DNA of 64,000 nucleotides from Elusimicrobiota bacterium (GTDB taxonomy: Bacteria; Elusimicrobiota; Elusimicrobia; UBA1565; UBA9628). Under the pieces are notes generated by a model that had not been told where the DNA came from, searched no databases, and saw nothing but the letters and a program-made list of their open reading frames with translations. The position numbers and the translations under genes were made by a program. The stretch spans positions 1 through 64,000 of the forward strand of contig JACPOW010000011.1 in the NCBI GenBank assembly GCA_016191335.1. The letters are read 5' to 3'. Shown in pieces: positions 41,701 to 46,108 of this stretch. How positions within the stretch are numbered: the stretch's first letter is position 1; each line of letters opens with the position of its first letter.

Positions 41701-41893
41701 GATCCACGCCTCGTCTGACTTCACCTACCGCGGCGCGATCGACGATGGCAATGGCAAGGGCGCGCAGAACACCTACGATCATGTTTGGGGCGTCGGCGGC
41801 GTGGGCAGCGGGGTCTACACCTATGTGATCAAGGCCAGCCGCGCGGGACATTCTCCAATCATCAAATCCGGCAAAGTGGGGGTAATCAAGTGA
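26720..41893 (+). CDS. Giant protein 2: membrane domain, phospholipase C-like domain, OmpL47/FN3/TIG arrays and T9SS-like tail
   Basis: This gene encodes 5,057 residues from ATG 26,720. Order: four-helix membrane domain (26.7-27.2 kb); a second signal-peptide-like segment (LKCWILTASLFAGF...SSHA, near 27,220-27,280); a zinc-dependent phospholipase C/S1-P1-like domain (27.28-28.4 kb) with DIPTHKTFLTE and LGHALHLATQDMFSPPHTHND, which supply the His/Asp zinc-ligand pattern; a region shared with giant 1 (28.7-30.5 kb); TIG; Ig-like and OmpL47 repeats (30.8-33.4 kb); supermodule copy 3 (33.4-37.6 kb); a Big_2 domain; eleven tandem TIG domains (38.19-41.08 kb); a ZU5-like domain; and a C-terminal FlgD/T9SS type A-like domain (FYAFPNPSRDGS ... 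LRVYDLSGRKI ... GVYTYVIKA). The PorV-like gene follows, coupled by overlap. A TTG start inside the frame near 27,220 could give a directly secreted form. Confidence 0.85.
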   Translation: MIERLRNWFLKAPLGQAVLLAFVQAYGWLWIHAIFQFLLYGGGGGNGQDMGLGTSVPGIFWALVWGWVVCWPISRRIIGTSSIASYILADCIAPFTALPGLILIGAFGPAGSFKLFKATFTLLSLDILPEGRKGASLDHAFIFLGMFVSGLIGFYLTARKHKKASSVLKCWILTASLFAGFSKSSHAYDIPTHKTFLTERAAILLHKQHGQNHQELLDWKLTLMTGTDAEDSAAIQNALEHFYRPTDGVGLWSDARVPKPFDTSARNRLLGQSPLMRGENASPFFSDAVNQYKAGQKSAAYLLLGHALHLATQDMFSPPHTHNDAHLDINDRCYFGSFGFDPICPLNFAQNSFEGWTADNFARNTADPRATGAVVDPSAGNLVPTVADVGALLDHNAQTTYKSIRIAGTLNKNASNPANGPLGKMFPAFDPAANPNGMTYEVDSGKWGALFDANIPMHVWTIAGVGSMHESAGEQGDSLTDHWWKAENFSANDPGEYYYLENPKTAFPRQYNGVATSGESLAELWALGPRGRAPETAKGLMAQSQEASAGLMKRFAEFVDPLPPEIKIQDGLLNVIAANNSTNEPRPYITLTDPVSVAQPMPSGIYKAVITQVGGHYSSTQTFGGAPDGVLGPDIHTVTPHTFDHGTYIVTALDGLGNQTSQKFTISPFPPVGDLNVKNASTVIDPIAQTFTASLLVDLFDPAGIATATLTQTASPADIVTNLPVDSNVQGATARVNPVITVPETYTLSATDPAGNTPVNVEFDVSGRNYVSLFSFNSEGPATSAMTGLQSVPVPDQPSLLELQSGSAQGTYLSEVIPTYRPKYVFSGIEELLLGAVMTGASSGGGGSLTFPGQITTVSMGPRSSTAIAAQSRVEIRTADAAADLETGAFQTIALTAWQAVDNDCIWTFGSPCYQTIDQTPAAAFPLTLKKYHQVRVTMQNFGVPLCLDTNCSSACPPENTQCHSYANPTYTPKLDRVEAAGYSVALQKASRLTPGTNVTLTAPGASNVTLTIPTINRLGGLVAGHYIVPGPSDKSTLPLDQSVSIRNEADVTGPVKIKIDYGESVALTIEEAAGLTIIRTDPVTGLSAAIDAVVVSTPDHTVSGTFVFNGPGDFGAFQVQYPKIAPPALVASLNWVGDGPEFQILASPGDLAVASVPQSDPRVSAAIPAAATAGRSLISNVYQTQTSAAAFQPAGAVVFRYNSASPAMQSVIPASLKVYQLDATLGAFVLLSPQVLDQTAQSITVNVSTPGIYAIFGSPQSTLTPTSGVAGAPFTINGSGFGPFAGSSTRVRFGVAGSTAAVSLWSNTRIEASVPDISTGAYAVFVERQSSTTLTTLSAGTFTVIVPAVSSGPVLALAPRDGGTVNASTPTIVAAYASAVGVDTATVRLALDGVDVTSLAVVTSLSATFVPTEALAEGTHTVTAGVLDSEANAAASTATFLVDTIPPATTLSIGGQPAAAISTSVFTTAVFSLSAADAGSGVAETELFLDVDAASCDLSSYDPDAAPGSCANPFYDGPFTLAPGTHTVSFFSYDAADNDESLNALAVTAVAPAPPTLTLTPVDGSTVSTTMPMLAASYAAGDYALSTASVRLALDGVDVTTQAIITLSSATHVPQAALAQGTHTLTSSVSDVLGVTVNAASRFLIDTIAPATALQVNGLAASATSLTVISTDTIGFAAADAGSGVFETLYALDGASPAVFTSTFSLSAGTHTLAYHSADKAGNLESSADAFLTVLEIDTTPPSLALSPIDGSTINTPTPLLLALYADSGRGLNTASFQLSIDGIDVTTQSLVSLTSATFVPSAALAQGAHTVAASVADFAGNLSSATATFNIDSVPPLTSLVIGAPQFSSNTVFIAAVTPIGFTVSDEAQTSYAVDSGSFTVFSGTFTLSAEGEHLVQYFSTDFFGNVEAVQPSTMTVDATAPVSAFEVIGSSLEDSGRVVLSTDSVLSLSAADPVSGGVASGVGDILYSLDGGDPLSYAAPFSLSVGTHVVRFHAVDRVANAETVRTATVAVQERPFDVRPPRTTLAAGFPSYSSTTLYGANGTPFSLATADDALTVGDGTGKGAARSFLSIDAEAFALYAGTFPVVGEGSHSISFYSEDADGNSETAQSAAVGIDLTAPVTRVEVIGSSVTDAQGRVIVSTDTLLALIASDPVSAGIASGSGTIFYAVDAGTEAAYGAPFMLSAGTHTLYYRAQDRVANFEGLRSASFMAVAQDTTTAPSRVLNLAAFSTGYYSMRVLWTAPGDIGEFGQALAYDLRVATFPINDLNFVSATPVTAAPPQSFGFSEAAAFNAAEPGRFYYFALKTINHSGQVSPLSNVAQSYSGDFFAALDPDGRLWQLDANQNSLNLTRYLGTNDQSSSINDFLPWGSTSRALGFDADGGAYVFLTIGGAQQQDKPRAVLYTADSDGVFLSSRPFFAIGGQQSALNQAPGVNLAASVDVDGIVWVAGDAGGSGQNVGLWKVDASGLNLAGLSSGATAHAVLALGGGPVWMTGTDGELVFWRHDPASGDMTRYHWTNTLGAAGSGGRALVETVSGSVWIGGWANTAAGRKAALWRWENGVIELVATSTGVYSDEALGLDLDASGRFWLSGRAQVDGAGAISHAFWTYASGGGGSELALAGLDASVPTRLDFGVGNALSLARGQAWGIAGPSPFGTRSRTLGFGQLTGSVTYAPGFTGGKVAFFTSPTANFDSEVSLFTLLDAPAAGTSFDYTLEGLPAPATYYLAAVYDLSGTVTAGGENPAPGDPLGAALTPAFLPFGGAASVASIAMTPDTTDPTLALLSPVSGSTMTASLFTISGTAADEHLVGELKVALENLADGSWWNPQMSTFTAGGEPLYGIQVVRYGRADAFAWSVDMLTLRQAVVPGKSYRVHAQVSDVSGHSVSASASLVVISTEIPSISTRAASLAMSRDAAGNFWVVTQDFLEERPVEFTLRKYDATGFAVSSTTLPGATAEGSFGVAFDSAGNAWVGGSASGPNGAALALWKVDATGNVLLASTSILNPNGPLFNGGIAVDASGNAWVSGAEATGPNLTFRHGLWKFDANAALVAGYPAYFQRTEGALNGVLDGGLATAIDPAGDIWSAGVSSNPVTGRLDLALWKHDPSGAILSGFPVYRPAAFLDIQGEGGAELGMTISPAGTVWVAASQAYPPFQAADMALLRYDLSGVLVSSSLWHSADQSVVQGRGVALDPAGNPFVIGSLRPGSNNSLNALWKYSASGTLAAGYPKAIANGDDRSLAVDGAATPWIVNQARPQVFGSTSTIAGASGPGYFATAGFSNLSGTLSYPAGFAAGSTVSLVVSRDGFDSDPAFFPLVAPGGPSLPYSVSLLAPATYQILAFVGVDPENLAPGTPVGVYAHYAEVALTTAAPTTGVDFAFYIDTTPPVSAFSFVAGSTLTALATIQGTAADDTALIGPMRLAAQDLDNGLWWDASKQDWVVSTGPIYKLIGAGSLPGPLDYRRWTVDARAGSPLSADYGFGGFSDFLPYGHSFALHEKQIDIAGNEQFIPAVSSFVWRGANGAFGPPDAVGDLSVFNVSFTSASLSWTAPGEHQNIGQALAYDLRYTTAANYNFSTEFSSYTAAVGLPEPPPAYQNSSFTLTGLLPGKRYFLALKTFNHEGGLSGLSNVRQFETIPSQLTSIAVTPSSASVLTGTTEQFAAIGSFTDGSTQAVIAVWSSDAPTVATVTASGLVTALATGTAQITASSGSINGQAAFTVTAPTEPADSIAPVVSLAFSTPSFTASGGLVTIGTQALVSLYAVDPSSDTPVSGVAQILYAVDSTTPSLVYAAPFTLAAGSHTVYFSATDVAGNASAVSSTALTASESPFVGAFSPSSGPIGIGYSLGGFGFGTYGGTATRVKFGVSTTPVSVWNDASIIGTVPGLSTGTYAVTVERLSGSTLTISSAGTYTVTPVIPSLSITSGPIGLPFTLTGTGFGTYSGANSRVLFAGATAPISVWNDSTIQGTIPGVAAGTTTVVVERQTTDGFVSASEPLPFTVTVPSITALSPSSAPIGAAFTLTGFSFGNYAGTNTNVLFDGATSPIAVWNDNTITGTVPGGLAPGAHELIVERRTSDGGVSRSGGDVFIVQGLALATIAPSIGAIGIPFTLTGTGFGAYLGANSRVKFGVSTAAVSVWNDTTISGTVPTLATGAYTVTVERQQGADVSVSNASTFTVIELSIASVAPSSGPIGTVFTLSGAGFGPYAGVNTFLLLGGATTPITVWNDTTITATVPGLLTQGVKELVAVRRNTDGGLSASNTAYFEVTGLSIAAISPSTGAIGIPFTITGSEFGTYLGANSRVRFGVSTAAISVWNNTTITGTVPTLATGAYAVTVERQQGADVSVSNASTFTVIELSIASVAPSSGPIGTVFTLSGEGFGPYAGVNTFLLLGGATTPISVWNDTTITATIPGGLTPGVKELVAARRNTDGGLSISNTAYLEVTGMSIASVSPSTGPIGVPFTIKGSQFGVYLGANSRVRFGVSTAAVSVWNDTTISGTLPALATGTHAVVVERQQGTDVTLSDYSSFTVTELAVGTLTPSSGPIGVAFTITGEHFGPYAGTNTRLLLGGTTVAVAVWNDTTITGSVPNLEAGSQPLWLERKSGTGVQSSATAYFLVTTPEVATLVPSSAPIGAPFSITGNNFGPYAGTNTRVTFNGVSAPISVWNDHAISGTVPGAVSTGPAVLVVERAAGAGVSQSATQAFEVLLPVISTVTPGFGPAGTVVTLTGHGFGPYAGTATKLLVGGSTVAVSVWNDTTIRWTVTAAYPDGDYALVVRRTPVGGTVDSDSATFTVGTGYSGASFGFASTLSLAAQPDVNFEGGLNLPVDEGGRVETASKAAVDVPPNALEEDTEITLKRLPKDGLRSASAEDGKKSAAGEAIEFGPEGTQFNTPVTIELPYDPALVADERALAVHYFNPLRRAWEALPSVVDRARRVVKAQTTHFSIYQPMDLAPTVASQDEFALRDFYAFPNPSRDGSAVTFRIQTGLADTVELRVYDLSGRKIHASSDFTYRGAIDDGNGKGAQNTYDHVWGVGGVGSGVYTYVIKASRAGHSPIIKSGKVGVIK
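33380..37612 (+). repeat. Propeller-FN3 supermodule, copy 3
   Basis: This is the most complete copy. Its second propeller retains a segment (MALLRYDLSGVLVSSS ... VVQGRGVALD) that is absent from copy 1, where the shorter ANYPIAQGRDIDLD stands, and from copy 2, where the frameshift lies. It is therefore the best reference for judging what the other copies have lost. Confidence 0.8.
38190..41085 (+). repeat. Array of eleven tandem TIG/IPT domains
   Basis: Each unit of about 85-90 residues follows the pattern P.SGPIG..FT..G.GFG.YAG.N....FG......VWNDTTI.GTVP...G...V.VER. I count eleven consecutive units in giant protein 2 before the ZU5-like domain. Units alternate between two subtypes, one with GANSRV(R/K)FGVSTAA and one with GVNTFLLLGGATTP. 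Confidence 0.85.
38975..40030 (+). repeat. 528-bp tandem duplication of a TIG dimer
   Basis: Units 38,975-39,502 and 39,503-40,030 are each exactly 528 nt (176 codons), contain one TIG of each subtype, and are highly similar in DNA (for example the stretch encoding SIASVAPSSGPIGTVF). The array grew here by duplicating a pair, not a single domain. Confidence 0.85.
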
Positions 41894-42789
41894 GGCTCCT
41901 GCTTTCGGCCGCCGCCGTCCTGCTCGCGGTCGCGGCGCGAGGCGCGGAAACCGCGTCCTACCTCGACATCGGCGTCGGGGCGCGCGGTCTGGGCATGGGC
42001 GGCGCTTACACGGCTCTGGCCGACGATGCGAACTCCGTTTATTGGAACCCGGCAGGCTTGGCGCGGCTCGAGAAGCGCGAGGTCACGGCGAGTCATACAG
42101 AGCTCGGCAACTCGACGCGCCACGACTTCCTGGCCTATGCGCACCCGACGAGCCAAGCTGTGCTGGCGGGAGCCTTCACCTACCTGAACCAAGGCTCCAT
42201 CGCGGGGCGGGACGCGGCGGGGCGACAGACGGGGAGCTACGACGCCTCCGACGCGGCGGTCGCCTTCGCCGCGGGGCGCAAGACCGATCTCGTCGACCTC
42301 GGCTTGAGCGTCAAGTACTTGCGCAGCCACATCGCCTCGACAGAGGCCCAGGGCTTGGCCGTGGACGCGGGCCTCAAGCGCGAGCTTCCGTCCGGTCCGG
42401 GCAAGTTCGTCCTGGGAGCGGCCCTGCGCAACATCGGGCCCGGCCTCGAGTACGGAGAGCAGCGCAACGACTTGCCTCTGCGCGCCGCCTTCGGCGGGGC
42501 CTACCGCTTCGCCGCGGGCCACGCGCTCGCCGTCGAGCTACAGGACGGCCCGCGTGGCGCGGGCTGGGAAGGCAGCGCCGGCGGCGAACTTAAGGCGTAC
42601 GACGGCGTGTTCTTGCGCCTGGGGTACACGAGCAAGAGTTCGGCCGTCGAGGGCTCAGGCTTCGACGCGGCGCGCGGCCTGACTGTGGGCCTGGGGCTCA
42701 GGAAGGACGGCTTCGGCCTCGACTACGCCGCCCAGGCCGCGGGTGAACTCGGCAGCACGCACCGTTTCACGCTCTCGGCGCGGTTTTAA
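41890..42789 (+). CDS. PorV/PorQ-family outer-membrane beta-barrel protein
   Basis: The 299-residue protein starts at GTG 41,890, whose bases overlap the TGA of the giant gene (GTGA), indicating translational coupling. A signal peptide (VRLLLSAAAVLLAVAARGAE) precedes the family hallmark SYLDIGVGARGLGMGGAYTALADDANSVYWNPAGLA (abbreviated: GVGARGLGMGGAYTA, WNPAGLA), followed by alternating amphipathic strands ending in Phe (FTLSARF). Members resemble FadL barrels; in type IX secretion PorV is the outer-membrane shuttle that receives proteins with C-terminal sorting domains. Here it follows a protein with just such a tail, so I infer it helps export or anchor giant protein 2. No other type IX component is in the window. 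Confidence 0.85.
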   Translation: MRLLLSAAAVLLAVAARGAETASYLDIGVGARGLGMGGAYTALADDANSVYWNPAGLARLEKREVTASHTELGNSTRHDFLAYAHPTSQAVLAGAFTYLNQGSIAGRDAAGRQTGSYDASDAAVAFAAGRKTDLVDLGLSVKYLRSHIASTEAQGLAVDAGLKRELPSGPGKFVLGAALRNIGPGLEYGEQRNDLPLRAAFGGAYRFAAGHALAVELQDGPRGAGWEGSAGGELKAYDGVFLRLGYTSKSSAVEGSGFDAARGLTVGLGLRKDGFGLDYAAQAAGELGSTHRFTLSARF

Positions 42790-42840
42790 ACGCGCGCAGA
42801 GGAGCAGGAAAATCTTCAGTCAAATTTTTGCACACAGGCC

Positions 42841-43092
42841 TCAGAAGAATCGTTTTACAGCGTCCTTGATCATATCCTCGGTCGCAAACGCAGGCGCCTT
42901 TGTGATTGTGAAGTATATTTGTTGCCCATTCACATTGTAGGACCCCTCGATGTCGCCACTGACGGACCCCGAAGCGGTGCTCCCGGCAATCACAACCTTA
43001 TGCTTGGACCTCGCGGCCTCTTGCTTCACTCGTTCCAAAGCTTTCGCCAAATCCGTTCCCGGCCAGAGATCAATGATGAAATTGAAAGCCAT
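42841..43092 (-). CDS. Small hypothetical protein, 83 residues
   Basis: The ATG at 43,092 is preceded by AGGAG at 8 nt, a convincing ribosome site. The protein (MAFNFIIDLWPG ... FATEDMIKDAVKRFF) has no signal peptide, a beta-rich centre with many Ser/Gly, and helices at both ends. Its central KHKVVIAGSTASGSVSGDIEGSYNV pattern (abbreviated) resembles small proteins of the polyhydroxyalkanoate-system type, but this is only an impression. It lies convergent to the PorV gene and divergent from the glycosyltransferase-like gene, so it forms its own transcription unit. Confidence 0.7.
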   Translation of the reverse strand: MAFNFIIDLWPGTDLAKALERVKQEAARSKHKVVIAGSTASGSVSGDIEGSYNVNGQQIYFTITKAPAFATEDMIKDAVKRFF

Positions 43093-43230
43093 GTATGCAT
43101 TCTCCTCACAAATTGGCGGTGTGCTAGCGTTCGAATCGACTTTATTTTAGCACTCCTGCAAACGCTCTCGTTGGAGTCCTCGCCGCTAACGCCTTCGGCC
43201 CGATAGGCCTCAATGTTATAAACTCACAAC

Positions 43231-45450
43231 GTGAAGCGTTCCAAAAAGCAAAGACTCGCGGAGATAACCACGACTGTCCCCGATTTCCCTCTATGGGGAA
43301 TGATCGTCGTCTTTGCCTGGACAGGACTCGTCGCGGTTTGGTTTTTCAAGCAGGCCAAGATTCCCGTTGCGCTGATCCTCAATCAGTGGCTGAACTCACC
43401 GTGGGCAGTGCTTCCGACTTTGGATGCCTCGCTGCGGCACGCGAAGCATTTTGCGGCGCTGGCAGGAGTGACGATCGCGCTTCTGGCGATCGGTCGCCGT
43501 CTCCTGGGCCTGGCGGGCGTCAGGCTCCATAACGCTTGGGAAGAGCTCGCGCTGAGCTTCGGGCTGGGCTATGGCGCGGCCGGCACGGTCCTGCTCCTGA
43601 TGGGATTGGCCGGGCTCTGGTCGCGCGGCGTGCTGCTGGGCCTGCTGGCGGCAGCGCTCATCCTGGCCGCGCTCGACGGTTGGAGCCGCTATCGACGCGG
43701 CGAGTCGGCTCCCGCGGATGGTAAAGCCGAACGATTCGACATTCCCAGCCTGTACGCGATCACCGGCGTTATCTTCGTCTGGCTCTGCACGGCGCGCTAC
43801 GCGCTGATGCCCGAGACCTTTTACGACGCCCTCCAGTATCACCTCGGCCTTCCCTCGATGTTCCTCCAACAAGGGAGAATCTTCCCGACGCCCGAGATCT
43901 CCTATTCAGGCATCCCAGGACTTCCGCAGATGCTGTACGGATGGGCGCTGGCCTTGGACTCTTGGGGAATCACGGCCTACCTGCTCCATCACAGCATGGC
44001 CCTGTGGGTCGGGATAGGAATGATCGGCTATTCGCGACGAGTCGGACGCGCTGCGGCCGGCCCCCTGGCGGCGGCGGCATTTTTCATCGTGCCGGTCGTT
44101 TTGACGGAGAGCTTCAGCGTCTCGGTCGGCATGGAGTGGGCGCTGCTCGAACTGTGCTGGTTCGCCTCGCTGGTCTACGCGCTCGCCGAGCCCCCGGGAG
44201 GCGCGGGCAGGAGGGCTTGGCTGATCGTCTCCGGGGCCTTCCTGGGCTTTGCCATGGCGACGAAATACCAAGCCTGGCTGCTTCCCGTCGCGATGGCCCC
44301 GCTGCTCTTCCTGCGCTTCTCGCCGCCGCCGACCGATACCCCGTCCGAGCCCGGCCGCTTGCACGGCGCGAGCGTCAATGAACTCCTTTGGGTCCTGGGG
44401 GTCGCCGCGGCGGTCCTAGCCCCGTGGGTCCTGAAGAACGTCTGGTTCTACAAGAACCCACTCTATCCCTTTTTCCACGAATTCTTCGTCGGCAAGGCGG
44501 ACTTCATCCCAAACTGGCGCGGAATGGCCGCGGGCGGCATGAGCAAGAACTATTCATTGCTCAGCCTTTCGGGCTGGATGAGCTACGCTGCATTTCCCGC
44601 GCGCTTCCTTTTCTTGAAGGACATGTTCCAGTCCACCGGGCTCTTCGTCGCCTGCCTGACGCCGCTCGTGTTCTTGGCGAAGCTCCGGGACAGCGAGCGC
44701 TTGCTGGCGTGGACAGCGCTGCTTTCGTGGTTGTCCCTGAGCCTGCTGACGGAGATCACGCGCTACTTCATCCCGCATCTCGCCCTGGCGACGATACTCG
44801 TCTCCTGCGTCATCACACAGATGCGGCCGCCCGCTTTCAGGACCGCCCTCTTGTGGGTCGCAGGCGCATGCTGCGCGGTCTATGGTCTGTTATGGGTGGG
44901 TCTCGCCGTGGATCAAGCCAAGCTCGGCGTCTACATGGGGAAAAAGGGCTTCAGCGAATATCTCACCCACTACGTCGTCTCCTACGTCAGCCCGCCCTAC
45001 TCCGGTATCGAGTACATCAACGAGCACACGCCCAAGGACAGCGGCGTCATCCTCTACGGCGATCCGCGAGGCTTTTATCTGCGCCGCCGATACAGAACGG
45101 CGTCCGACGACAACCCGTCCCTACTCGAGCTTTGGGCCGACCGCAGCGCCACCCCGGAGGATTTGCGGAGGCGGCTGAGGGCCGAGAGGCTGGACTACGT
45201 CCTGATCAACCTCAGTGAGATGGAGCGAAGGCGCTTGTGGGCGAATGTGCCGCCCTCCACATTCTTGAAGTTGGCGGCCTTCTGGAGGCGTTACGCCGTG
45301 CGGGAATTTGAAGTGAAGGTTTATCCTGAACGATGGGTCGCCGTTTACCGCGTCCTGGACGAGAACGAGGCCTCTCGTCCTCACCCGGCGGACCCGCTGT
45401 TTGACGGGCTGCTGAACCGCTTTTCGATACCGCAACCTTCTCTTCGATGA
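43231..45450 (+). CDS. Polytopic GT-C-like membrane protein (putative glycosyltransferase)
   Basis: The 739-residue protein from GTG 43,231 has an Arg/Lys-rich cytoplasmic start, about 12 hydrophobic segments up to residue ~560, and a soluble C-terminal domain (YSGIEYINEHTPKDSGVIL, LYGDPRGFYLRRRYRTASDD). The first extracytoplasmic loop (MPETFYDALQYHLGLPSMFLQQG, abbreviated) has the acidic-aromatic pattern of GT-C/PMT-family enzymes, and the middle segment WVLKNVWFYKNPLYPFFHEFF (abbreviated) is typical of uncharacterised members that use polyprenyl-phosphate sugars. The donor and acceptor are unknown. It stands alone; the next gene is on the opposite strand. Confidence 0.75.
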   Translation: MKRSKKQRLAEITTTVPDFPLWGMIVVFAWTGLVAVWFFKQAKIPVALILNQWLNSPWAVLPTLDASLRHAKHFAALAGVTIALLAIGRRLLGLAGVRLHNAWEELALSFGLGYGAAGTVLLLMGLAGLWSRGVLLGLLAAALILAALDGWSRYRRGESAPADGKAERFDIPSLYAITGVIFVWLCTARYALMPETFYDALQYHLGLPSMFLQQGRIFPTPEISYSGIPGLPQMLYGWALALDSWGITAYLLHHSMALWVGIGMIGYSRRVGRAAAGPLAAAAFFIVPVVLTESFSVSVGMEWALLELCWFASLVYALAEPPGGAGRRAWLIVSGAFLGFAMATKYQAWLLPVAMAPLLFLRFSPPPTDTPSEPGRLHGASVNELLWVLGVAAAVLAPWVLKNVWFYKNPLYPFFHEFFVGKADFIPNWRGMAAGGMSKNYSLLSLSGWMSYAAFPARFLFLKDMFQSTGLFVACLTPLVFLAKLRDSERLLAWTALLSWLSLSLLTEITRYFIPHLALATILVSCVITQMRPPAFRTALLWVAGACCAVYGLLWVGLAVDQAKLGVYMGKKGFSEYLTHYVVSYVSPPYSGIEYINEHTPKDSGVILYGDPRGFYLRRRYRTASDDNPSLLELWADRSATPEDLRRRLRAERLDYVLINLSEMERRRLWANVPPSTFLKLAAFWRRYAVREFEVKVYPERWVAVYRVLDENEASRPHPADPLFDGLLNRFSIPQPSLR

Positions 45451-45529
45451 AGATCAGAGTTGCCCGTCATCGCTTTGCCACGTGCGGCCAATGACGTCCA
45501 CTAAATAGAACGCCGGTGGTACCGACACA

Positions 45530-45934
45530 TCAGCGTCGTAAAAGGGCCTTAAGCCTCGCCATGAATACCTCGACTTGGAACGGCTTGGTCAAATAGTCGT
45601 CGGCGCCGCTTTCCAGTGCGCGAGCCTGATCCTCGCCCCTTGATCTGCCGCTGACCACCATGACGCGGATATCCCGCGTCTTCGGATGGGCGCGTAGAGC
45701 CTTCAAGAGCTCAGTCCCATTGATCGCGGGAAGATCCCAGTCCAATATCGCCGCTTCTATGCTTCCGTCCCGCAGGCGCTCACGCGCGGCGGACGCGCTC
45801 TTCTCGAAACGACAGGCGAACTCCTCCTTGTGCCTTCGGAACAGAGCTTTGTAGAAATTTCGGATCAAGTCGTCGTCTTGGACGACCAAGATACGGTGGG
45901 GACGCGTGCCGTCTCTAGGTGAAGGACTGGGCAT
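45530..45934 (-). CDS. Single-domain response regulator, paralogue A
   Basis: The 134-residue protein is a stand-alone receiver domain: acidic pair in VVQDDD, phosphoacceptor in AAILDWDLP, switch Ser in VVSGRS, and Lys in LTKPF. There is no output domain, so it acts by protein contact or phosphotransfer. GGAG lies 8 nt before ATG 45,934. About 44 nt further upstream begins the predicted transcript from the variant -24/-12 motif at 45,986-46,004. It is clearly paralogous to the receiver at 47,423-47,842 (shared DWDLP..NG..LLKALR.HP.T), and both flank the multi-HTH gene. No cognate kinase is next to it. Confidence 0.9.
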   Translation of the reverse strand: MPSPSPRDGTRPHRILVVQDDDLIRNFYKALFRRHKEEFACRFEKSASAARERLRDGSIEAAILDWDLPAINGTELLKALRAHPKTRDIRVMVVSGRSRGEDQARALESGADDYLTKPFQVEVFMARLKALLRR

Positions 45935-45985
45935 CTTTGAACTCCGTGCTATCCGCCGCGGCGGTTATCGGCACTTCACCCTCCC

Positions 45986-46004
45986 GTGATCAATTTTTAT
46001 GCTG
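45986..46004 (-). promoter_or_regulatory. Variant -24/-12 promoter motif, copy A
   Basis: The minus strand reads CAGCATAAAAATTGATCAC. Aligned to the sigma54 consensus TGGCACG-N4-TTGCW it keeps G-C-A of the -24 box, TTG of the -12 box and the exact spacing, but has AG for the invariant GG and GA for the invariant GC. Transcription would start near 45,978, 44 nt before the response regulator. Two further copies exist in the window. Confidence 0.65.
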
Positions 46005-46054
46005 CTTTGGGGGCAAAGGGTCAGCGCAACCGATCCTAAATTCGACCATCGGGC

Positions 46055-46083
46055 TTGACTGCCGGCTGAAATCGCCTTATCCT
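46055..46083 (+). promoter_or_regulatory. Sigma70-type promoter of the multi-HTH gene
   Basis: TTGACT at 46,055-46,060 and TATCCT at 46,078-46,083 are separated by 17 nt; the predicted start is about 19 nt before the ATG at 46,109. Confidence 0.55.
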
Positions 46084-46108
46084 CGCATGACCCGGAAATA
46101 TCAGGCCC

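Noticed and set aside
45986..46004. Reading the repeated motif as a classical sigma54 promoter or as a plus-strand site
   Set aside because: The invariant GG and GC are absent on the minus strand, and on the plus strand neither box aligns at the right spacing; it is therefore called a variant element only.
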